Numbered from the stretch's first letter, positions 31,126-38,984 are shown. The stretch is DNA of 64,000 nt from Streptomyces sp. NBC_00306 (GCF_036169555.1 NZ_CP108032.1:3472001-3536000), one strand, 5' to 3'. The notes: a model not told the origin generated them from the sequence alone. A program made the numbers and translations.

Positions 31126-31275
31126 GCTCTTTTTTCTAGCCTCACGCGCGGCGTACGCCCGTTACCTCTCAGTACGTAACGCGCGCCCCATGCAATCCCA
31201 GAGCTCCCATTGCTTGCTTTGCGGCAGGTCAAAAGGCCGGATGTGGGCTCGTCCGTTGCATGGCGGTGGTGCATC

Positions 31276-31806
31276 ATGTGTGGCATGGAGCCAGAGCGGG
31301 ACTGGGAGCGCCTCGGACGGAGCTTCGCCAAAGCGCGCGAGGCGGCCGACCTGACGCAGGTCGACGTCGCCGAGAGGATCGGCGTCACACGCACCCCGAT
31401 CCAGGCCATTGAGCGCGGGCGGGCGTTCAAGAAGGTCACGGGCACGATGCGCAGCTACGCGCGCGTCCTCTGTTGGACAGACGACTCAATCGACCGGGTG
31501 CTGGCCGGCGGCGAACCTGCCCCGGCGGCTGCCGCGGGGGAAGACGGCGACGCCACCAGCAGGCCGGTCTCGGTGCCCGGGCTGCCGCTCGCGATCCTCG
31601 ACCAGCTGCAGGGCGAGGGACAGTTGATCGACGCAACCGTCATCCCCCTGCCCTCGCGGGCAGGCGCCAGCATGACGATCGTTGTGCGCGGCGAACCCGA
31701 CGCCAGCCCGGAAGAGATCCGGGATGCCCTGCTCGCCTGGCGCAAAGCACGCCGACACCTGCAGGACCTGGGCGACGAGGATGCACCGGCAGTCAGCGAC
31801 GGTTAA
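31276..31806 (+). CDS. XRE-family prophage repressor
   Basis: 176 residues from the ATG at 31276 (an ATG three codons later is possible). The N-terminal HTH is FAKAREAADLTQVDVAERIG followed by VTRTPIQAIERGRAFKKVTG. The C-terminal ~100 residues (LAILDQLQGEGQLIDATVIP, then SMTIVVRGEPDASPEEIRDA) form a separate domain without an S24 peptidase motif, so RecA-type self-cleavage is not indicated. It is divergent from the Cro-like gene, with the operators between them. It should keep the prophage silent. Confidence 0.85.
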   Translation: MCGMEPERDWERLGRSFAKAREAADLTQVDVAERIGVTRTPIQAIERGRAFKKVTGTMRSYARVLCWTDDSIDRVLAGGEPAPAAAAGEDGDATSRPVSVPGLPLAILDQLQGEGQLIDATVIPLPSRAGASMTIVVRGEPDASPEEIRDALLAWRKARRHLQDLGDEDAPAVSDG

Positions 31807-31841
31807 CAGAAGGTTTCTTTCATCCCCCCAACCCCTCCACA

Positions 31842-31872
31842 TTTGACCGGATCGTGTGCTGTCATGGTCAAA
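31842..31872. promoter_or_regulatory. Inverted repeat TTTGACC...GGTCAAA before the integrase unit
   Basis: TTTGACC (31842-31848) pairs with GGTCAAA (31866-31872) across 17 bp. TTGACC also resembles a -35 box. It lies 44 bp before the small gene that precedes the integrase, so it may be an operator or promoter for the integration unit. Confidence 0.45.
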
Positions 31873-31915
31873 CACCGCGAGGGGGCCGCCGTACCGGTGA
31901 GGTCTTGGGGGACCT

Positions 31916-32134
31916 ATGCGGGTGAGAGTTCTGTGCGTTACAGGAATGCCGCACAACGTGCTGGTCTGGGTCGATGACCGGCCCGGACGGTTCATCCTCT
32001 ACATCGACGAGTCGCTGATGACGAGGCCCGGCGCGCTGGTGCTGCAGAGCGTCCTGAACCAGACGGTAAGGAACTGGCGTCGCCTGCCTGTGGCTCAAAT
32101 GCAACTGCCCACACTGCGCCCCGTGGTGGGCTGA
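31916..32134 (+). CDS. Small hypothetical protein upstream of the integrase
   Basis: 72 residues from an ATG with a purine-rich GGGGG five bases upstream. The pattern VRVLCVTGMPHNVLVWVDDR, then FILYIDESLMTRPGALVLQS, suggests a compact alpha/beta protein. It reads toward the integrase and is separated from it by a hairpin. Similar short proteins occur upstream of integrases in Streptomyces prophages, without a known function. Possible roles are excision control or a small accessory. Confidence 0.55.
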   Translation: MRVRVLCVTGMPHNVLVWVDDRPGRFILYIDESLMTRPGALVLQSVLNQTVRNWRRLPVAQMQLPTLRPVVG

Positions 32135-32146
32135 AATAGGGGGACC

Positions 32147-32185
32147 GCCCGCGCCTTCCGCCCCCCACCCGGATGCGGCGCGGGC
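32147..32185 (+). terminator. Stem-loop between the small gene and the integrase
   Basis: GCCCGCGCC (32147-32155) pairs with GGCGCGGGC (32177-32185) around a 21-base loop. It ends 34 bases before the integrase start, and could lower integrase expression by attenuation. It has no U-tract. Confidence 0.45.
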
Positions 32186-32219
32186 CCTCCCCCGGGAGCA
32201 TGACGAGCGAGGTGACGAC

Positions 32220-33542
32220 ATGGCGTACGCCGAAAAGGTGTTCAAGGTCCGGGACGGCAAGAAGACGAAGCAGTTCACGTGGCGGGCCTGCTACAAGAAG
32301 CCCGACGGATCCAAGGGAACGCAGCCCGGGTTCCCCACGAAGAAGACAGCGGAGGACTGGGGCACTGCACAAGAGGCCGCCATCAAGGCCGGCCGGTGGA
32401 TCGACCCCGAGCTGCAGCGCGCCACCTTCGGAGAGTTCGCCCGGAAGTTCATGAAAGCCAGGGTCAAGCGGGCTCGGACCATGGACACCCGGTGGCGGAA
32501 CCTGGAGCAGTTCATCCTGCCGAAGTGGGAGAACGTGCCGCTGCTCTCGATCACATGGTTCGACGTCGACTCGTGGCAGCAGACGCTCCAGTGCGACGAC
32601 ACGAAGGCCGGGCACTGCGTCTCCCTGATGTCGACCATCATGACGGCGGCAGTCGACGCCAAGCACCTTGCTACCAACCCGCTCTTCGGCCGACGCCGCA
32701 CGAAGGCGACCGGCACAGCGGTGCCGCGCAAGGCGAAGACGCTGACCACCGAACAGAAGTGGGCGCCGCCCGAGACGGTCATCACCCTGGCGCAGAGGCT
32801 CGGCCCCGCCACCGGAATCATGGTGCTCACGACCGCGTTCACCGGTCTCCGCTGGGGCGAGGCGGCAGGCCTGCACCGGGACAACGTTCTCTGCGCCCGG
32901 CGACAGGCGCACGACGGCGGGTACTTCGAGTGCCCCGTCATCAAGGTCGTGCCCGACGTCGGCGAGCTGTCCGAGGTCGAGCTCCGCGACGAGGACGGCA
33001 ATAAGCTGGGCACCGTGCTGCGGCTCGAACACCCGAAGAGCGCGAAGGGCGTACGCGATATCGACGTGCCGCCGTTCCTGGAGCAGCTGCTGCGCTACCA
33101 CCTCCAGGACTGGCCGCACGAATATGTCTTCTCGACTGTGACGGGGAAGTTCTGGCGGCGCGGCAACTGGGGCAAGGTCATTCGCCCCGCGGCAGACGGG
33201 CGGCCGGAGCGGGAGAGCCGGCAGGGGGTCGCGCACCGCGCAGCGTGGGAGCCGATCATGCCGGGCCTCGACATGCGGGCGCTGCGCCACACACACGACA
33301 CGTACCAGGACCAGATCGGCGTGCGGGACGCGCTGGCGTACGAGCAGGCTGGGCACGAGCGCCCGGGCATCAAGGCCGTGTATCAGCACCCGACCGCTAC
33401 CATGAGGCAGGAACGGCTGGACGGCCTCGAAGAGATCTACCGGCGGGCGATGCGGAACCTGGGACTGAAGACTCTGTGGGACAGAGTTGATCTCCTAAAA
33501 TCCCCCCAAACGATCAACGAGGATCAAGAGCTCGCGGCGTAG
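32220..33542 (+). CDS. Tyrosine-type site-specific integrase
   Basis: 440 residues. The layout is an N-terminal arm-binding region, a core-binding SAM-like domain (about 65-160) and a catalytic domain (about 185-410). Catalytic elements are R211 (TGLRWGE), R356 within MRALRHTHD, H379 (AGHERPG) and Y388 (KAVYQH). The family's usual His three residues before the second Arg is R353 here. The gene is 49 bp from the tRNA 3' fragment at 33592, so it should recombine at a tRNA-Arg gene. The flanking early and immunity modules are typical of integrating phages and AICEs. Confidence 0.95.
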   Translation: MAYAEKVFKVRDGKKTKQFTWRACYKKPDGSKGTQPGFPTKKTAEDWGTAQEAAIKAGRWIDPELQRATFGEFARKFMKARVKRARTMDTRWRNLEQFILPKWENVPLLSITWFDVDSWQQTLQCDDTKAGHCVSLMSTIMTAAVDAKHLATNPLFGRRRTKATGTAVPRKAKTLTTEQKWAPPETVITLAQRLGPATGIMVLTTAFTGLRWGEAAGLHRDNVLCARRQAHDGGYFECPVIKVVPDVGELSEVELRDEDGNKLGTVLRLEHPKSAKGVRDIDVPPFLEQLLRYHLQDWPHEYVFSTVTGKFWRRGNWGKVIRPAADGRPERESRQGVAHRAAWEPIMPGLDMRALRHTHDTYQDQIGVRDALAYEQAGHERPGIKAVYQHPTATMRQERLDGLEEIYRRAMRNLGLKTLWDRVDLLKSPQTINEDQELAA

Positions 33543-33591
33543 CCCCAGCTCAAGAAACTCCCCCAACATCCATGAGGGCCGTATATGGCCG

Positions 33592-33638
33592 TTCTCCTAA
33601 AGCGGGTGTCGCAGGTTCGAATCCTGCCGGGGGCACCA
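33592..33638 (+). other. Right attachment site: 3' half of tRNA-Arg(CCU)-like gene, copy 1
   Basis: The fragment runs from the anticodon loop (CTCCTAA) through the anticodon 3' stem, the T arm (GCAGG-TTCGAAT-CCTGC), the acceptor strand CGGGGGC, discriminator A and CCA. No matching 5' half precedes it; integrase sequence does. It is therefore the attachment-core remnant. The complete tRNA should lie at the left end of the prophage, outside the window. Confidence 0.82.
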
Positions 33639-33645
33639 GCGCAAA

Positions 33646-33673
33646 GGCCCCGGACCGGTCATGGTCCGGGGCC
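33646..33673 (+). terminator. Terminator after tRNA remnant 1
   Basis: GGCCCCGGACC pairs perfectly with GGTCCGGGGCC around six bases and is followed by TTT. It is nearly identical to the terminator at 35974-36001, with which it shares the flanking TTTGACATC. It was probably the original tRNA terminator. Confidence 0.85.
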
Positions 33674-34013
33674 TTTGACATCAGCATCTGACATCAACGG
33701 GGGCAGTCACTCGCGGCCGCCGCCTCTTGAGCAGCCGGTCCATGTGACAGATCGCCTCCCGCTGCGCGTCCTCTTACCTCCGCTTGCCTCCGCCCCGCTC
33801 CGGGCCCGGCTACGCCGGCCGCGCGGCTGTAGCGAGCACACCCGAGCGGTGGACGGTAGCCCGCGGTGGCTGGGCCCGTTCGGGCCCGTGTGCGATCGTC
33901 ACGCCTCCCAGGTACGTTGAGCCGTCAGCCGAGGGGGAATGCTCGCGAGGGAGCGCCCCGCAACGCGTGGCTGCGGGGCGCCCATCCACTTTCACAACGG
34001 GCCCTAGCGGGGT
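33674..34013. other. Gene-free stretch with a terminator hairpin near its right end
   Basis: I see no convincing gene in these 340 bp: reading frames are short and their codon use is unlike the neighbours. A strong stem, GCGCCCCGCA (33953-33962) with TGCGGGGCGC (33972-33981), lies 33 bases beyond the minus-strand stop at 34014 and should terminate that gene. Confidence 0.55.
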
Positions 34014-34241
34014 TTAGTCGACCGTCTGCCCGTTGTGCGCACCGCCTCTGCAGGTCGGGAGCGGGGCCGTCGACCTGTCGATCGTTCCGCCGCCGTCCGT
34101 GCACTCACCCGGCGTGACGCTGGCCGGGATGACGCTGACGGCGGTGGCGCTCGCGGCGGTCGCGGTGGCGGCGCCTGTGAAGCCGAGTCCGGCGAGGGCT
34201 GCCGTGGCGAAGACTGTGGCGAGTATTCGTCGAATGCGCAT
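34014..34241 (-). CDS. Small secreted protein
   Basis: 75 residues with a clear signal peptide (MRIRRILATVFATAALAGLG, ending near ATATA). The mature part is about 45 residues with two Cys (PGECTDGGG and LPTCRGGAHNG), which can form one disulphide. AAAGG lies upstream of the ATG. Streptomyces encode many small secreted proteins with this Cys-Gly-Gly plan, of unknown function. It lies in the integration scar between tRNA remnants 1 and 2, so it may have come with an integrated element. Confidence 0.72.
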   Translation of the reverse strand: MRIRRILATVFATAALAGLGFTGAATATAASATAVSVIPASVTPGECTDGGGTIDRSTAPLPTCRGGAHNGQTVD

Positions 34242-34465
34242 GTGGTTCGCCTTTCACAGATTGCCTCGGTTGGGGCACTAACCAGCCTGATCTTCACCCA
34301 AATGGGTGGCACGTCATGTTGGGCCATTCGGGTGACAGTGCTGTCGGGTGCGGGGTCGCTGACGCGACCTGTCAGAGCGGATGGAAGCCCGTGCCAGATC
34401 CGTGCCAGATCCGTGCCAGAAAGAGCGGATCCCAGCGGTCAAGAGCAGTCAAGCGCGACGCCTCG

Positions 34466-34687
34466 GTGACTGCGACTGTCCGCGAGTGGGACGACGAAGA
34501 AGGGTGGGGTGTTCTGGACTCACCCAGAGACCCCCGGCGGCTGCTTCGGCCACTACGCCGACATCCAGGCGACCGGTTTCCGCGACCTGTCGGCCGGCCA
34601 GCAGGTCGAACTCACACAGAAGTTCCTGGCTTCGCGCAGGACGGGTACGACTACCGCGCGGTGAGCATCGTGCCTCGGACAGCTTGA
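34466..34687 (+). pseudogene. Frameshifted cold-shock-domain protein gene
   Basis: Read from GTG 34466, the first frame gives VTATVREWDDEEGWGVLDSP. One extra base near 34528 shifts the rest, which continues in another frame as ETPGGCFGHYADIQATGFRD and LSAGQQVEL. Near 34610-34620 the frame returns to the first one, giving FAQDGYDYRAVSIVPR. Joined, the three parts make a typical Streptomyces cold-shock-domain protein with RNP1/RNP2-like strands. Two indels inactivate it. It lies just before tRNA remnant 2. Confidence 0.78.
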
Positions 34688-34795
34688 CATTCCACAGCTG
34701 ACCTCAACGACGGCGTACGTCGCCGGTCCCCAGCAGTCCGCAACGCCACCGCACGCTTCACCGCGACATGCAGTAGCTCCCGGTTGATCGAACAC

Positions 34796-34838
34796 CTCAA
34801 AGCGGGTCTCGCAGGTTCGAATCCTGCCGGGGGCACCA
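34796..34838 (+). repeat. tRNA-Arg 3'-end remnant, copy 2
   Basis: From 34801 it matches copy 1 in 37 of 38 bases through the CCA, then both continue with GCGCAAAG. The anticodon region is already degraded. It lies exactly 1200 bp from copy 1. It is a second attachment-site scar. Confidence 0.8.
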
Positions 34839-34842
34839 GCGC

Positions 34843-34876
34843 AAAGAGCACCTACTGAATTCAGTAGGTGCTCTTT
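34843..34876 (+). terminator. Perfect palindromic terminator after tRNA remnant 2
   Basis: A 34-bp perfect palindrome with arms AAAGAGCACCTACTGAA and its complement, ending in TTT. Its sequence is unrelated to the terminators behind copies 1 and 3, so this scar's downstream flank came from a different source. Confidence 0.82.
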
Positions 34877-35032
34877 GTCAGCCAGGTCCGACATCAACAG
34901 CGACGGCCATTCACGGCCGAACCGCATCGTCGAGGCCGATCGGGCCGCCCCCGGTGCATGATCGGACCGGACCGCAACGGTCGGGTGCGGCCGGGGCTCT
35001 GCCAGGCAGGGTTGATCTCGAAAGGAGGTCTC

Positions 35033-35902
35033 GTGATCTCGGCACTCAACCAGCTTGTCGATCTCGTCGAGGAGCACCTCGGCGATGAGTCCGACGTCCA
35101 GGCGCTTGCCGTGCGGCTCGGCACGACCGAATACCACCTGCGACGGATGTTCTCGTCGTTGGCCGGCATGCCGCTGTCGGAGTACGTGCGCCGACGCCGT
35201 ATGACCCTCGCCGCCGCCGATGTCGTCCAGGGCGAAGGCGACTTGCTGAGCATCGCCGTCCGGTACGGGTACGGCTCGGCCGAGGCGTTCGGCCGTGCCT
35301 TTCGTGCCGTCCACGGCGTCGGCCCCGGTGACGTGCGCCGCGACGGAGGCCCCCTGCGCACACAACCACAGCTCAGGTTCCGCCTGACCGTCGAAGGGAG
35401 CACCCCCATGGACACCCGCCTCGTCGAACGCCCCGCGTTCCGCCTGGTCGGACACGCGGCCCGGGTCCCGCTCATCCACCAGGGCATCAACCCGCACATC
35501 CAGCAGCACATCACCGCACTGCCGCAGGAGGAGCACCTCCGGCTGAAGGCGCTCAGCGACACCGACCCGGGCGGCCTGCTTCAGGTCTGCGACGACCTCG
35601 ACCCCGACAGCACGGAGGGGAGCGAACTGACCTACCTGCACGGGGTCGCCGTCTCACGGGACACGCCGGCCCCCGGCGACCTCGACGCCATCGAGGTACC
35701 GGCCGGCAAGTGGGCGGTCTTCCGTACCGCCGGACCGCATCCCCAGGCCCTGCAGACGACGTGGGCGGCGACCGCGACCGAGTGGTTCCCCTCCAATCCG
35801 TGGCGTCTCCGGCCGGGTCCCTCGCTCGTTGCGATCCTCGAGCGCGCGGACGACTTCAGCTCCGCGACCTGCGAACTGTGGCTGCCCGTGGAACCCGCGT
35901 GA
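35033..35902 (+). CDS. AraC-family regulator with GyrI-like effector-binding domain
   Basis: 289 residues from the GTG at 35033, with a perfect AAAGGAGGT just upstream. The N-terminal ~100 residues contain two HTHs of the AraC type (VQALAVRLGTTEYHLRRMFS and LLSIAVRYGYGSAEAFGRAF). From about residue 118 a GyrI/effector-binding domain follows (RLVERPAFRLVGHAARVPLI, ending in CELWLPVEP). Such proteins bind small hydrophobic or cationic molecules and regulate transport or detoxification genes. It is placed alone between tRNA remnants 2 and 3, with no obvious target nearby. Confidence 0.9.
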   Translation: MISALNQLVDLVEEHLGDESDVQALAVRLGTTEYHLRRMFSSLAGMPLSEYVRRRRMTLAAADVVQGEGDLLSIAVRYGYGSAEAFGRAFRAVHGVGPGDVRRDGGPLRTQPQLRFRLTVEGSTPMDTRLVERPAFRLVGHAARVPLIHQGINPHIQQHITALPQEEHLRLKALSDTDPGGLLQVCDDLDPDSTEGSELTYLHGVAVSRDTPAPGDLDAIEVPAGKWAVFRTAGPHPQALQTTWAATATEWFPSNPWRLRPGPSLVAILERADDFSSATCELWLPVEPA

Positions 35903-35924
35903 GGTGAGGCTCGCGAACTCCTCG

Positions 35925-35963
35925 CAGCGGGTGCCGCAGGTTCGGATCCTGCCGGCGGCGCAC
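35925..35963 (+). repeat. tRNA-Arg 3'-end remnant, copy 3 (degenerate)
   Basis: AGCGGGTGCCGCAGGTTCGG and the following CTGCCGG match the T arm of copies 1 and 2 with a few changes. The acceptor end has diverged and the CCA is lost. The terminator behind it matches that of copy 1, so this may be the oldest scar, next to the original chromosome. Confidence 0.7.
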
Positions 35964-35973
35964 CGGTCAAAAG

Positions 35974-36001
35974 GGCCCCGGACCGATCATGGTCCGGGGC
36001 C
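35974..36001 (+). terminator. Terminator after tRNA remnant 3
   Basis: GGCCCCGGACC pairs perfectly with GGTCCGGGGCC around six bases and is followed by TTT. It differs from the terminator behind copy 1 in one loop base. Confidence 0.85.
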
Positions 36002-36251
36002 TTTGACATCCACAGATGCCATCGGCGCGGGCGGCATCGAGCGAACGTCGAGGGCGATTCGCAGACGAGGTGACCAAGGGCGGGCCAACGGGAATCCACG
36101 GCGAGACGTAGACCTTGCGCCCGGCGAAGGAGAGGCGGCCGCCTCTGGGACCGGGAGAACAGCGCGTTGCCCAGAGCCACCTGGGCCGTGCCCTACTCAG
36201 AACGGCAGAGGAGTGGCATCCTGCTTGATCCTGCAACAGAAGGCACAGTGA

Positions 36252-36647
36252 GTGGCAAAGCGACCGGATCCCAAAGCCAAGGCCTTTGCTCGTTATGTGA
36301 GCAACAACGCGACCAGAGCGGGTTACGCCATGAACTCCTCGTCTGGAGACGGCAAGGCCAAGCTCGCCCAAGCGGCACAGATGCCGGAGGCCGACATATC
36401 CAGAATCCTCGCGGGAGAGTACGAGGTCCCGACCGACCTGCTCAAACCCTTGGCGGCGGCCCTGGACATCCCGCAAAAGGATCCACTCCGGGCGGCCGGG
36501 ATACTGGAGGACACACCCGCGCAAGCGAACCGCCCCCTGACCGTGCAGCTTGCCGCGCAGCGGCTCGGCATCAAGTCCCCGAAGAACGCGGCGGCCTTCG
36601 AGGTTCTCGTCACGGCTCTGGTGGAAGCGGAAAAGCGACACCGTTGA
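36252..36647 (+). CDS. XRE-like DNA-binding protein
   Basis: 131 residues from a GTG, with GAAGG upstream. The HTH is within GKAKLAQAAQMPEADISRIL followed by AGEYEVPTDLLKPLAAALDI, a standard XRE spacing. The C-terminal part (LTVQLAAQRLGIKSPKNAAA) is helical and may mediate oligomerisation. It lies just after the third tRNA scar, so it could be the last gene of a decayed element or the first resident gene. A strong terminator follows. Confidence 0.78.
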   Translation: MAKRPDPKAKAFARYVSNNATRAGYAMNSSSGDGKAKLAQAAQMPEADISRILAGEYEVPTDLLKPLAAALDIPQKDPLRAAGILEDTPAQANRPLTVQLAAQRLGIKSPKNAAAFEVLVTALVEAEKRHR

Positions 36648-36672
36648 CCTGGTGAGATCTCTGCCGCACCTG

Positions 36673-36702
36673 AAGTGCCCGACTCCTCGGGGTCGGGCGC
36701 TT
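36673..36702 (+). terminator. Terminator after the XRE-like gene
   Basis: AAGTGCCCGAC pairs with GTCGGGCGCTT (one G-U wobble), followed by CTT. It lies about 25 bases after the stop at 36647. Confidence 0.75.
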
Positions 36703-36741
36703 CTTGACATGGCCGGTCACGTGGCGAGGTGAAACCGGCCG

Positions 36742-38076
36742 TCAGCCGACCGCGGAGCCCGACGCAGTGCCGGAAGGCGTCGCCGAGTCGTCGTCCAGGA
36801 ACTCCCTGATCGCGAAGCCCACCAGCACGATCACCGTCGTCCACACCACCACCATCGTGGTCGGGTAGCTCCAGGTGAACAGGACGATCACGGCGACCAG
36901 CAGGATCGCGGCCCCGATCCACCGCTTGAAGCGGTGCACGAACCTGCCGACCGCGCCCAGGCGCAGGCCCGCCGACGCCGCAACACCCCGGAGAGCACCG
37001 ATGCTTCGGGTGCATCCCGTACGGATGAGGACGGCGATCCGGGACGGACCGCAGAGGAAGGCGCCCACGGCGGTGATGAGGGCGACGGCGCCCAGTGCAC
37101 GTACACCGGCGCGCAGGAACTTGATCAGAGCGTCGTACACCGTGCCGGCGGCAGCCTGGGACACCTCCGGGGGCAGATGGTCGAGGTACACATCGCGGAA
37201 GACGGTGAGCGCGATGCCGAGCAACAACATGGCCGCGAACACCGCCAGCCCGGCGCCGATCAGGGCGTGGCGCCGTTTGGTGGCGGTGTACACCCCCGCG
37301 GCGGCGACCAGCAGGGCGATGAAGGGCAACCAGGTGCCCATGATCTGCAGCACCCTCAGGTAGGTCTTCACCTTGCCGAGGTCGTCCGACTGGAACACCA
37401 CGAAGTCGGTCTGGACGTCCGGGATCTTCGCGGCCACCCCGAGACCTGCGTCGATCAGTCGCTGCTTGACCTTCGCCACCAGCGGCCCCACGTCGATGGC
37501 CACCTGGTTGCCCTTCAGGGAGACCGCGCTGTCGCTGCTGCCCGTCAGAGCTTTGTCCAGAGCGCTGTGGACCGAGCGGTTCGCGTCGACCCAGAAGGTC
37601 TCGAAGGCGCTGCTGCTGACGACCCTCTCCGTGGTGCGGCTGACCAGTTGCTCCAGACCGTTCTTGATCGGCTTCTCCAGATTCCCGACCAGCTCGGCCG
37701 CCCTCGGCGGGACACCCCGCTCCGACACGGCGGCCTGGAGTTCCTTGACCAGCGCGTCCACGTTGATCCGTGCCAGCACCTCGTTGGTGACCCGGTTGGT
37801 GACCGCCTGCTGCACATCCGGATCGGAGGCCAGCGGCCCCACCGTGGCGACATAGCGGTTCGTGTCCCGCACGATGCTGTTCGCCCAGACCGCGACGACG
37901 GCGAGCACCGACAGCAGGGCCGCGAAGAGGATCAGCAGGACCGAGCCCGTGGTCCGCCACGGGTGCCCCGCCGTATGCGGGCGCGCACCACCCTCCAGGG
38001 CTCCCACCCGGTGCCGGAGCTCGTCGATGTCACTGCTTTCCCGGTTCGAGCCCGGCTCACCGCCTGGGTTGGTCAT
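36742..38076 (-). CDS. Integral membrane protein of unknown function
   Basis: 444 residues. After a hydrophilic start, a first membrane helix lies at about 46-68 (SVLLILFAALLSVLAVVAVW). A ~170-residue extracytoplasmic helical domain follows (VQQAVTNRVTNEVLARINVD). Several more membrane segments come at about 245-265, 275-300, 330-350 and 385-420. The layout resembles actinobacterial membrane proteins with one large loop, often annotated only as hypothetical. No catalytic motif is visible. A structural or envelope role is likely. Confidence 0.85.
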   Translation of the reverse strand: MTNPGGEPGSNRESSDIDELRHRVGALEGGARPHTAGHPWRTTGSVLLILFAALLSVLAVVAVWANSIVRDTNRYVATVGPLASDPDVQQAVTNRVTNEVLARINVDALVKELQAAVSERGVPPRAAELVGNLEKPIKNGLEQLVSRTTERVVSSSAFETFWVDANRSVHSALDKALTGSSDSAVSLKGNQVAIDVGPLVAKVKQRLIDAGLGVAAKIPDVQTDFVVFQSDDLGKVKTYLRVLQIMGTWLPFIALLVAAAGVYTATKRRHALIGAGLAVFAAMLLLGIALTVFRDVYLDHLPPEVSQAAAGTVYDALIKFLRAGVRALGAVALITAVGAFLCGPSRIAVLIRTGCTRSIGALRGVAASAGLRLGAVGRFVHRFKRWIGAAILLVAVIVLFTWSYPTTMVVVWTTVIVLVGFAIREFLDDDSATPSGTASGSAVG

Positions 38077-38375
38077 GGTTCCAGAAGATCCGCGCGGTGC
38101 CCGGCGCGCGACCCGGGTGGTCCCGACGGGTGAGTCGCGCGCTGGTGGGAAACGCAGCCGTCCGAGGCCGCAATGCGATGAGGGACGGGACTAAGCCCGG
38201 GGGTGACGCCGCGAATGACGAATTCAGAGAGAACGATGCATCAGGCGCGAGGGGCTCGCACGGACGTGAACCGAAAGGCCGGCATCAGCGGACACGGGGT
38301 GCACGAAAGTCAGAGGGCCATTCCCGGCTCCGCGGAGGCCCCGCCTTCCGGACGCGCCCCGTCACCAGCACCCCC
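38077..38375. other. Divergent-free spacer, no gene seen
   Basis: About 300 bp between two minus-strand genes. Frames are short and codon use is poor. It probably holds the promoter of the 444-residue membrane protein, but I cannot identify a reliable -35/-10 pair. Confidence 0.5.
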
Positions 38376-38984
38376 TCACCAGCACCCGTGATCGTGGTGA
38401 TGCCCGTCCCCGTCGCGGTCCCTCCCGTCCCGGCAGTCGTCGTCGTCCCGCCAGTCGTCGTCGTCCCGCCACGTGTACTCCGGCCACGGCTGGATCGACA
38501 CCCCCGACGTCGGGGTGCTGCTCACTGTCGGCTTCGGGGTCGTCGACTTCGTCGGGGTCGGGCGGGGCTCGCGGCGGCGTTCGGTCGCGGGGACCACCTC
38601 ACGGGTGCGGTCCGGGGACGGGGCCCGGGAGGTGGCGCTCGGGGACGGGTCAGGCGGCGGGGCCGCCGGGGTGATGAGGTTCGGGCGGCCGCCCAGGTCG
38701 TTGTCCAGCGGGGTGTACTCGGGGTTGCCCTCGCCTCCGCCCGCCAGCGCCACGCTCGACACCAACGCGCCGAGGACCAGGGCGATGCCCGTGCCGAGCA
38801 TCGTCGTTCTGACGCGCGTCAGAACGGTCGTCCGGGCGTGCGCGGGGCCTTCGGGAGTCCACTGCCCGTTCCAGTCGTACCGTGAGTCCGCCGGCGGCAG
38901 CGCCGCGGCATCGACGGCACAGTTGTCCGCCCACATTCCCGGGAGCGCACCCCTGTGATTGCGCCCACATCCCCTGCACGTCAT
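38376..38984 (-). CDS. Membrane-anchored protein with zinc-ribbon start and Asp/His-rich tail
   Basis: 202 residues from the ATG at 38984. It opens with a Cys cluster (CRGCGRNHRGALPGMWADNC), then one membrane helix (MLGTGIALVLGALVSSVALA). A Pro/Thr/Ser-rich, probably extracellular region follows. The last ~30 residues alternate Trp-Arg with Asp runs (WRDDDDWRDDDDCRDG) and end in HHHDHGCW. That tail is an obvious divalent-metal-binding candidate. The function is unknown. The gene 700 bp away (39656-40591) shares the Cys-cluster plus membrane-helix plan. Confidence 0.78.
   Translation of the reverse strand: MTCRGCGRNHRGALPGMWADNCAVDAAALPPADSRYDWNGQWTPEGPAHARTTVLTRVRTTMLGTGIALVLGALVSSVALAGGGEGNPEYTPLDNDLGGRPNLITPAAPPPDPSPSATSRAPSPDRTREVVPATERRREPRPTPTKSTTPKPTVSSTPTSGVSIQPWPEYTWRDDDDWRDDDDCRDGRDRDGDGHHHDHGCW

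Larger units (their letters stand above)
1..33638. mobile_element. Temperate siphovirus-like prophage, right part (int end complete, left end outside the window)
   Basis: The segment carries a full HK97-type head module, a tail module, lysis genes, early genes, an immunity region and a tyrosine integrase. The integrase lies directly beside the 3' half of a tRNA gene at 33592-33638, which I take as the right attachment site. Nearly all genes run leftward; only the repressor, one small gene and the integrase run rightward. The left attachment site should lie shortly beyond position 1, because lysis genes usually end the late operon. The presence of an FtsK/TraB-like translocase with spread-type membrane proteins is unusual for a phage and suggests a hybrid with an AICE. 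Confidence 0.93.

Noticed and set aside
34651..34851. Minus-strand frame with PPAGFEPARPALR
   Set aside because: It is the antisense of a tRNA T arm (TTCGAATCC), a well-known source of false proteins with GFEPAR. It overlaps tRNA remnant 2.
36323..37960. 545-codon minus-strand frame overlapping the membrane protein gene
   Set aside because: Arg/Gly/Pro-rich and antisense to the XRE-like gene; the 36742-38076 frame has clear membrane segments.
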